NCBI RefSeq assembly: GCF_009834915.1
Contig: NZ_WVHS01000001.1
Span: forward strand, 992,001-1,056,000
From: Hufsiella ginkgonis
Lineage (GTDB): Bacteria; Bacteroidota; Bacteroidia; Sphingobacteriales; Sphingobacteriaceae
Length of the DNA stretch: 64,000 nt
Direction: 5' to 3'
Below the pieces are notes generated by a model. That model did no database searches and was not told the DNA's origin. It saw only the letters and a list, made by a program, of their open reading frames with translations. Positions 59,120 through 64,000 of this stretch are shown here, piece by piece (positions within the stretch are counted from its first letter, which is position 1; each line of letters starts with the position of its first letter). Made by a program: the position numbers and the translations under genes.

Positions 59120-59191
59120 TGTTCACTTCGATGCCTGGAAGCCACATCCCTTGCAATGGAATGATTAAAGACAGGTTTATAGCTGCTGCCA

Positions 59192-59443
59192 TCACCCAGG
59201 AAGCGATTCCAGCTTCTCCGCTATCGCCTTTAACAACCCATAACTCAATTTCGCCGCCTTTCCTTCCAAGTGTTCCGTGCTCACCAGCGCCCGGTAGCTG
59301 CGTTCTTCGTCGGGTTCAAAAAGCACAGGAATTTTATTAATAATGATCTCGATCTTATGCACGTAGCCCTGTGGCAGCAGGCGGCCTTCGAATTCGAGGA
59401 TTTCGCCGTTATATTTAACCGGCAGTATGAAGTAATCTTCCAT
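59192..59443 (-). CDS. Conserved small protein of unknown function
   Basis: This 83-residue protein reads MEDYFILPVKYNGEILEFEG, then RLLPQGYVHKIEIIINKIP and VLFEPDEERSYRALVS. It ends in a helix (LLKAIAEKLESLPG). I recall closely similar short proteins annotated as hypothetical in many Bacteroidota. It has no signal peptide and is probably cytoplasmic. It stands alone between convergent and parallel genes. Confidence 0.65.
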   Translation of the reverse strand: MEDYFILPVKYNGEILEFEGRLLPQGYVHKIEIIINKIPVLFEPDEERSYRALVSTEHLEGKAAKLSYGLLKAIAEKLESLPG

Positions 59444-59540
59444 TGGGGCGAAGATAGGGGTAATACGATCAGGTGTCGATCATGCCAACGTAATAAGCTA
59501 AGTTTCTCATGAGTAAGTTCTGCAGGAAGGTCCGCATTAG

Positions 59541-59690
59541 GGCCTACCTGGAAAGATCCATATCGGCCGGATCCCGTTTGATAATCAAGGACATTGGATT
59601 TTTAACGGGGACGTGTTCACGGTAACAGAGCAAGAGCAGCTATACCGATTCATTACGGGTTATGTGGGACGAAAAGAAGACGAAGCGTAA
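59541..59690 (+). pseudogene. Short coding remnant
   Basis: This plus-strand stretch between two minus-strand genes is open for 49 codons after a stop but has no usable start codon. It reads GKIHIGRIPFDNQGHWIFN, then GDVFTVTEQEQLYRFITGYV, then GRKEDEA and a stop. The composition is protein-like, with a natural-looking end. It may be the 3' end of a lost gene. I cannot name the family. Confidence 0.35.
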
Positions 59691-59713
59691 TAAACTCTGA
59701 ACAGAAAAACCGG

Positions 59714-60853
59714 TTATGAACCCGCCCCTGTGTTTTGGAAAACTTTCGATCTAAGATACAAAAATTCCATGCCCTGCGGATGTGTGTGAAATGCTTCGGC
59801 GAGCAGCAAAGCCATGCCGCGTTCCTGTGGATCATTCGGATCCTGGATATAGTTAACATAGTTGAGTAATTTTAAGAGGATATCTTCTGGCAATGGAAAT
59901 CGTCCGTTCATCCCGTAAAGGTCAACTTGCCATTCGTTGGCTTGCCGCTCGCAGAGTCGAAGCATCAACTGGGCGCGTAGGATCATCTCGCGATCTGCAT
60001 CCACTTCAAAACCGGCATCACTGCTTGTTTTTTCCGTACTTTGAAAATCCACCAGGTCGACTAACCCCTGATTGCCTTTAAAAGTTTTCTCGGCAGAACG
60101 GGCGAGCGTGAACATGGTGGCATAACATGAATATCCGAATGCGGTGAATCGTAAAAACGATTGCCTGTCTGGATCAGCAACGTTTGCAGCTATAAGGGAC
60201 AAGTAAAAGGCGGCAATATCACAATGGCATTCCTCAAGTAATGTTGGAGAAAGTAATGGCTTAAACTCTTCAAGAACTGGAATAAATGTTTTACCAAATT
60301 GATCGGTCAACTCCTGCCAGAACCGGGGATTGTGATCTATATAATAATGACCCATCTCGTGGAACATCACCAGTTGCCCCATTATATTGGAAGCTTCTGT
60401 TGCAGTCCGGGAAAAAGCCGAATCCTCTTTAATCCGTTCGAATACAGGAATCATGCGAAACTGCTCGTAAACCAGCGTTTCAAGCAGGATAGCTCTCGAA
60501 AAGATCGTATTACTTTTGTGAAAGAGTTGTTCGGCAAAATACTTCTTGAAGTTGTATTTCAGCAGGGCCGATACCTTTTGATCGGTGGGTTGGATATCGT
60601 TTTCGAATTCATACAGCACAGCCAGCGCTAGATTGTACGCGAATGAAGACAGGTAGGAATTACTGATCATTACAGGCCCGGCGCTCGAGGTGAAGACGTT
60701 GGAGCCTATATTTTCGTCGTAAAGGCTGACATAATAAAAGCCACGCCCGATTTCAGCTTCCGGTGTAAGAAACTGGTCTGTGTGACTAACTACTACGAAT
60801 TTGGCATGCGGGCGTTTGGCGAAAATCAGTCGGCGGATGTATGCCTCATTCAT
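59714..60853 (-). CDS. HExxH zinc metallopeptidase, uncharacterised
   Basis: This 379-residue protein carries a gluzincin-type zinc site, HEMGHYYIDH at residues 165-174, and a likely third ligand in LLEECHCDIAAFYLSL about 40 residues later. The helical surroundings agree with this fold. No signal peptide is seen, so it probably acts in the cytoplasm. The N-terminal 150 residues (FVVVSHTDQFLTPEAEIG, YYVSLYDENIG) are not recognised. Its start overlaps the stop of the upstream single-span membrane protein by 8 bases, which strongly suggests joint expression. The substrate is unknown. Confidence 0.72.
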   Translation of the reverse strand: MNEAYIRRLIFAKRPHAKFVVVSHTDQFLTPEAEIGRGFYYVSLYDENIGSNVFTSSAGPVMISNSYLSSFAYNLALAVLYEFENDIQPTDQKVSALLKYNFKKYFAEQLFHKSNTIFSRAILLETLVYEQFRMIPVFERIKEDSAFSRTATEASNIMGQLVMFHEMGHYYIDHNPRFWQELTDQFGKTFIPVLEEFKPLLSPTLLEECHCDIAAFYLSLIAANVADPDRQSFLRFTAFGYSCYATMFTLARSAEKTFKGNQGLVDLVDFQSTEKTSSDAGFEVDADREMILRAQLMLRLCERQANEWQVDLYGMNGRFPLPEDILLKLLNYVNYIQDPNDPQERGMALLLAEAFHTHPQGMEFLYLRSKVFQNTGAGS

Positions 60854-61190
60854 CCTTTTTGAGTTTATCCAGCACCTTATCTATGTTTCCGCTTTCAATC
60901 ATGTCTTTAACCTCCGATGCCGAAAATCCCTCGAAACTTACTTCCTCTTTGCCAATTCTCACTTTTGCGCTTTGTAAATCTTTCCGATGGTTCTGCCAAA
61001 CCGTGAATGCTGTACGAATAGCTAATTGAACACTGGATAATATTAATACCCCGATAGTAAGTTTCCCCAAAAATGACTTGGATCGCATCACTTCATCGCT
61101 TTTAAATGATGTAGCGATGATCTCTTCTAATTCTGGCGAAGGTTCAATGAATTCAAAATAAAGGTCGGGGATTTCCTGTAATGGGTCCAT
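60846..61190 (-). CDS. Single-span membrane protein, partner of the metallopeptidase
   Basis: This 114-residue protein has an acidic N-terminal part (LYFEFIEPSPELEEIIATSF), one membrane segment (SFLGKLTIGVLILSSVQLAI) and a basic stop-transfer stretch. A short beta-beta-alpha tail follows (AKVRIGKEEVSFEGFSASEV, KDMIESGNIDKVLDKL). Small tails of this shape occur in effector-associated components of bacterial conflict systems, but I cannot assign a family. It overlaps the metallopeptidase gene by 8 bases, so the pair is coupled. The membrane part may recruit the peptidase. Confidence 0.6.
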   Translation of the reverse strand: MDPLQEIPDLYFEFIEPSPELEEIIATSFKSDEVMRSKSFLGKLTIGVLILSSVQLAIRTAFTVWQNHRKDLQSAKVRIGKEEVSFEGFSASEVKDMIESGNIDKVLDKLKKDE

Positions 61191-61237
61191 GGGATTTTTA
61201 AAACTAAATTAATAAAACTTGATGTACCGGCTATGCT

Positions 61238-61740
61238 TTATTCAAGACATTTGAAATCCCTTACACTTTCATTTAACGGCGTGATCAGGGGAGAGGCCTC
61301 GGGCAGCGTTTCGGCAAAAGGAGCGGTGGTGATGGCATAACCCTGCCCGCCGGCCCTGGAAAAAAGCATATTGCTCGCTTCCGGTATAACCGCCCGTTCC
61401 TGTTAAGGCTCCCGGCCGGTAAGACCCTGCCGTGCCCGGGGAAGTGGTATAAGGCAGGTATTTTTTTAAATTCGCTGCCATATGCATCGTACTCTATGGG
61501 TGCTTTTCGCCGACTACGTTATGATCATGTTGCGGCGGTACATCGGGCCGTAAACTGCAGTGTCCTGGAGGGTCTCGATCCTGTCTTAAGTGCGCTCACG
61601 TTGGGCGAGGGCGGGATCACGTTATCAAGCACAGGAGTAAGGGTGGCCTGGGCAACTGCGTGCGGCGGCGCAAACGCGGTGACATTAGGCCAAGGAGAGT
61701 CACTACCCGTAAAAATGGTTTAAGCAGCATAGAAATCATC
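61238..61740 (-). pseudogene. Decayed RHS/YD-repeat-type gene fragment
   Basis: Minus-strand frames switch several times but give the typical order of the N-terminal region of Bacteroidota RHS proteins: NVTAFAPPHAVAQ, then IEYDAYGSEFKK, KYLPYTTSPGTAG, SYRPGALTGTGGYTGSEQY, and FAETLPEASPL. The last part ends in a stop at 61240-61238. Frameshifts and an internal stop rule out a working protein. RHS genes encode large secreted or surface toxins, so this is a scar of one, with no core or toxin part left here. Confidence 0.55.
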
Positions 61741-61754
61741 TAGTTGAGACGCGG

Positions 61755-62771
61755 TTAGTTTATCTTACTTTCCAGTTTCCGGAGGCGTTCTTCCAGGGCC
61801 TTATTTATAGCCTGCTGATCCCCGAGCTTTTTGTTTTGTGCGGCTATCTCTTTATCCTTCTCGATCATATACAACGTCAGCTCCTCCACCTTCTGCAGCA
61901 GCCTGATGTTCATCTCCCCCAGCTGCAGCCCACTGTTCCGCATCTCCGCCGCAGGGGCGATCTCCGGCAGGTGCTTGTTCTCTTTTACGAACTTTTCTAC
62001 CTCGGCCAGCGGCTTTAAGGCGTAATCGTCGGCGAACACGAAGTCGGCGCCCACCACCGCCGTAACGATCACCTCCGTGGAGTGCACTTTACCGTTAACG
62101 GTGAGCTTTTCGTCGGGGTTAGCAGTGCCGATGCCAACTTTTCCGCTGTTCAGGATAGTCATTATTCTCGCCGAGTTTAGGTCAAATCCCATTATACCCG
62201 ATGCCCGTGGCTGAGAAAAAATAAAATTACCGGTGCTCGCTTCAGAGTAAATTGCAGCAAGATTAGTTGTCCCGCCTGCGTTAAATCTTAATGCGGCATA
62301 ATCTCCAGGGTTTGTACCGGAGGTTCGTACCTGCAACCCGACATTTCCGATGCCAGAAATGGTGATGTAATCGGTGCTGGATGTACTGCCTGTGTAAGGG
62401 TTAGTACCTGACACCTGGAAATTTGCTGACGGGGTTCCTGTACCGATCCCGACATGTCCGTTTGGTAAAATGGCCATCTTCTCGTTACCATCCGTGAAAA
62501 ACCGCAGCGGTAGTTCGCTCCCGGCATACAGATTCATACCGTTTATATCGCCCCATACCTGGCCCTTTAGCACGCCATTTTGCCTGAAATCTATAAAACC
62601 GCCATAGGTGGCATGGTTGAGCGTAAGGCCTGAATAGGTAGACCCGGTCGTTGTAGTGGGCGACAAGGTTCCGATGCCGGCGTTGCCGGTAGCCGGAAAC
62701 GTATTTGTTACTTGAGAAAAAAGTGGCAGGGCCATACCCTGGCATATAAGTGTAAATAATATTTTTTTCAT
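61755..62771 (-). CDS. Exported protein with VGIGT repeats and tail-fibre-like C-terminus
   Basis: This 338-residue protein has a signal peptide ending at LFSQ. Repeats of the type GNAGIGTLSPT, GHVGIGTGTPSANFQVSG and GKVGIGTANPDEKLTVNG are present. The C-terminal block (DFVFADDYALKPLAEVEKFV, ENKHLPEIAP, LGEMNIRLLQKVEELTLYMI) and a coiled coil resemble the surface proteins that are very common in this phylum. They look like phage tail fibres but lack the S74 peptidase part. The function is not established. It probably forms a transcript with the small secreted protein upstream. Confidence 0.8.
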   Translation of the reverse strand: MKKILFTLICQGMALPLFSQVTNTFPATGNAGIGTLSPTTTTGSTYSGLTLNHATYGGFIDFRQNGVLKGQVWGDINGMNLYAGSELPLRFFTDGNEKMAILPNGHVGIGTGTPSANFQVSGTNPYTGSTSSTDYITISGIGNVGLQVRTSGTNPGDYAALRFNAGGTTNLAAIYSEASTGNFIFSQPRASGIMGFDLNSARIMTILNSGKVGIGTANPDEKLTVNGKVHSTEVIVTAVVGADFVFADDYALKPLAEVEKFVKENKHLPEIAPAAEMRNSGLQLGEMNIRLLQKVEELTLYMIEKDKEIAAQNKKLGDQQAINKALEERLRKLESKIN

Positions 62772-62830
62772 TTGTTGTAGGACTTTTGATAGTGCAGGAT
62801 GTGAAACGCCAGCGGTGATATTTGGTAAAC

Positions 62831-63199
62831 TTACCGGATACCGTTGTTATGTGCGGCAGTGTCAATAATGGCGTAAGGCGAACCCCGCTTCTTAAGACTA
62901 TAAGAGGTAAGCTCCTGTGTAGATAAAAGCTCTCTGAATTCGGACCGCAACTGCCTTTTTAAGGCCTCCATTTGTTGTGTGGTAGTAGTTGGATTTGCCA
63001 TTGCGGAGGAGATCGCTGCTTCTTCTTTTTGAAAATAAGCCGTTAGTGCGGCTTTCCTGGTTTCAGAAAGGTTGACTACCGAGGAAATGTCCTGAACTTT
63101 GATAATTACAGCCATAGATGGCGTTGACGGCGTTTCCTGTGACCGCGCGGAAACGATGAACAGCGGTAACGCTGCCAGTGTTGCAAAGAGTGATTTCAT
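62831..63199 (-). CDS. Small exported helical protein
   Basis: This 122-residue protein starts at MKSLFATLAALPLFIVSARS, a good signal peptide. The mature part is helical and charged (SVVNLSETRKAALTAYFQKE, QQMEALKRQLRSEFRELLS). The pattern is similar to small periplasmic sensor or chaperone proteins with a repeated LTxxQ-like helix, but no family is certain. The longer reading from 63286 adds a polar leader and is rejected. It lies 59 bases before the VGIGT-repeat gene on the same strand. Confidence 0.6.
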   Translation of the reverse strand: MKSLFATLAALPLFIVSARSQETPSTPSMAVIIKVQDISSVVNLSETRKAALTAYFQKEEAAISSAMANPTTTTQQMEALKRQLRSEFRELLSTQELTSYSLKKRGSPYAIIDTAAHNNGIR

Positions 63200-63690
63200 G
63201 AGTTTAGGGTATGAATTGTAAACTTTGTTAAGATACATAGGTCCTGATGATGAAACGTTATATTTTCCACAAGATTTTTCCCACAAATTCAGGAGATTTT
63301 TCCACGCTTTCCTGTGTTTTTTCTTCTAAAATAATGAGAAAAAGCCCACGAAATCAGGAAAAAAAACCCAAGATTTAACCTTAATTCATTCGCTTCACTA
63401 TTCTTCCTATTAGTTAAATTCCCCCGCCTGTCGTGACCGTTTCCAGTGCCATCAATTACGACGCCCTCCCAATCGGGTTGCTCGGCGTCTGCCACATAGG
63501 TACAGGAGATATGATCAAGTGTCCTCACAGAGCAAACGGGTGATCGTCTCCGCTGCTATTCTTGCGACTGCCACTTCAATTGTTTCGGTGCTATGGCTGA
63601 TTTGATTTCTAAGCTCATTGGCCCGGCGTGTACTTTGCATGATCTAAGTTAGCAGGTGAATTAGGTATCTTTAAACATAAACTTCAAGTC
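63200..63690. other. A+T-rich intergenic stretch with a possible small ORF
   Basis: Within these 491 bases one candidate small gene is seen on the minus strand at 63515-63640. A 79-codon minus frame at 63289-63528 has no support. The rest is A+T-rich and probably holds the promoters of the two outward-reading genes. Confidence 0.35.
63515..63640 (-). CDS. Possible 41-residue small protein
   Basis: An ATG at 63640 opens MQSTRRANELRNQISHSTET, which continues as one amphipathic helix (IEVAVARIAAETITRLLCED) to a stop at 63515. The helical, charged pattern is protein-like, but no family or ribosome site supports it. It could equally be a chance frame or a decayed gene. Confidence 0.25.
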   Translation of the reverse strand: MQSTRRANELRNQISHSTETIEVAVARIAAETITRLLCEDT

Positions 63691-64000
63691 ATGAAAAAAT
63701 CACTGGTATGCGTCCTTTTGGTCGCAGCATTTATGCTTGGTTATGGGTTCAGCCGATTGACATCTCCTATGGATGATGTTCCGCGGGTAACAGGCATCGG
63801 CGGCATTTTCTTTAAAGCGAAAGATCCGGCGGCACTCAAAACCTGGTATAGTACCAACCTGGGTATGCGTATGGTGCAGAGCGGTTCTAATTTCCAGTGG
63901 TACCAGGGTGCCGACAGTACCAAAAAGGGTTTTACGCTCTGGGCTCCCTTCCGGGAAACGACCAAGTACTTCCTCCCGTCAGAGAAGCAGTTCATGATCA
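63691..64000 (+). CDS. Exported VOC-superfamily (glyoxalase-like) protein, N-terminal part
   Basis: The first 103 codons of a gene cut by the window end. MKKSLVCVLLVAAFMLGYGF is a signal or anchor segment. Then VTGIGGIFFKAKDPAALKTW and YSTNLGMRMVQSG show the first beta-alpha-beta unit of the glyoxalase/bleomycin-resistance fold. The metal-binding or substrate residues in the missing half cannot be judged, so the function is open. An export signal on a VOC domain is unusual but occurs in this phylum. Confidence 0.78.
   Translation, partial: MKKSLVCVLLVAAFMLGYGFSRLTSPMDDVPRVTGIGGIFFKAKDPAALKTWYSTNLGMRMVQSGSNFQWYQGADSTKKGFTLWAPFRETTKYFLPSEKQFMI

Noticed and set aside
59119-59340. A 73-codon plus-strand frame whose ATG overlaps the stop of the membrane protein gene
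   Set aside because: The TAATG overlap is attractive, but the frame is antisense to the conserved 83-residue gene and its sequence is Pro/Ser-rich without pattern.
63289-63528. A 79-codon minus-strand frame
   Set aside because: It has no family resemblance or start-site support and changes composition midway, as non-coding DNA does.

Overview
The window is a piece of a Bacteroidota chromosome, most likely Sphingobacteriales or Chitinophagales. The evidence is two SusC/SusD pairs, a hybrid two-component system (HTCS), a LytS/LytTR pair, GH92 and GH29 enzymes, proteins with VGIGT repeats, and -7 boxes of the TAnnTTTG type. Base composition is near balanced over the glycan loci and visibly more A+T-rich in about 52-55 kb and 58-61 kb. 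No rRNA, tRNA or CRISPR array was recognised. Most initiation regions lack a strong Shine-Dalgarno sequence, as is usual in this phylum, so starts were chosen from ATG position, signal peptides and overlaps.

Layout. 1-7.4 kb: the 5' end of argH (minus strand), a secreted CBM9-like protein behind an array of TTCGT/ACGAA half-sites, a LytS-type kinase with its LytTR regulator, a TlpA-like thioredoxin protein, and a CHASE3-PAS kinase. 7.5-21.5 kb: polysaccharide utilisation locus 1 (PUL1), with a GH92 alpha-mannosidase, SusC, SusD, a 919-residue secreted protein of unknown function, and a GH29 alpha-fucosidase between two different SGNH esterases. Two LacI-like operators precede its susC, but no LacI gene is present. 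The enzymes point to a fucosylated, mannose-containing, probably acylated glycan. 21.5-29.7 kb: an iron/flavin redox locus, with a siderophore-type TonB receptor and ApbE facing a convergent operon of ankyrin protein, DUF2271 protein and PepSY-flavodoxin-reductase. Related palindromes precede both units. 29.9-36.4 kb: another TonB-type barrel protein, a small lipoprotein, an SDR with an AraC regulator, and a NUDIX protein. 36.5-51.6 kb: PUL2, with a LamG lipoprotein, CE4 deacetylase, SASA acetylesterase, SusC, SusD, a GH10 xylanase with an inserted carbohydrate-binding module, and an HTCS. This is a coherent acetylated-xylan locus. 52.1-55.6 kb: an SDR, a TetX-like flavin monooxygenase with a divergent AraC regulator, and a DUF937-like protein. 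55.8-57.9 kb: a 7TM histidine kinase. 58.1-61.2 kb: small genes without clear relatives, including a membrane protein pair and a membrane protein plus HExxH metalloprotease pair. 61.2-64 kb: an RHS-type pseudogene remnant, a surface protein with VGIGT repeats, a small secreted protein, and the start of a VOC-family protein cut by the window edge.

The best candidates for undescribed biology are the metalloprotease module at 59.7-61.2 kb, the membrane pair at 58.1-59.1 kb, the 919-residue PUL1 protein, and the TetX homologue with altered substrate-pocket residues. All calls come from reading the sequence. No database search was run.
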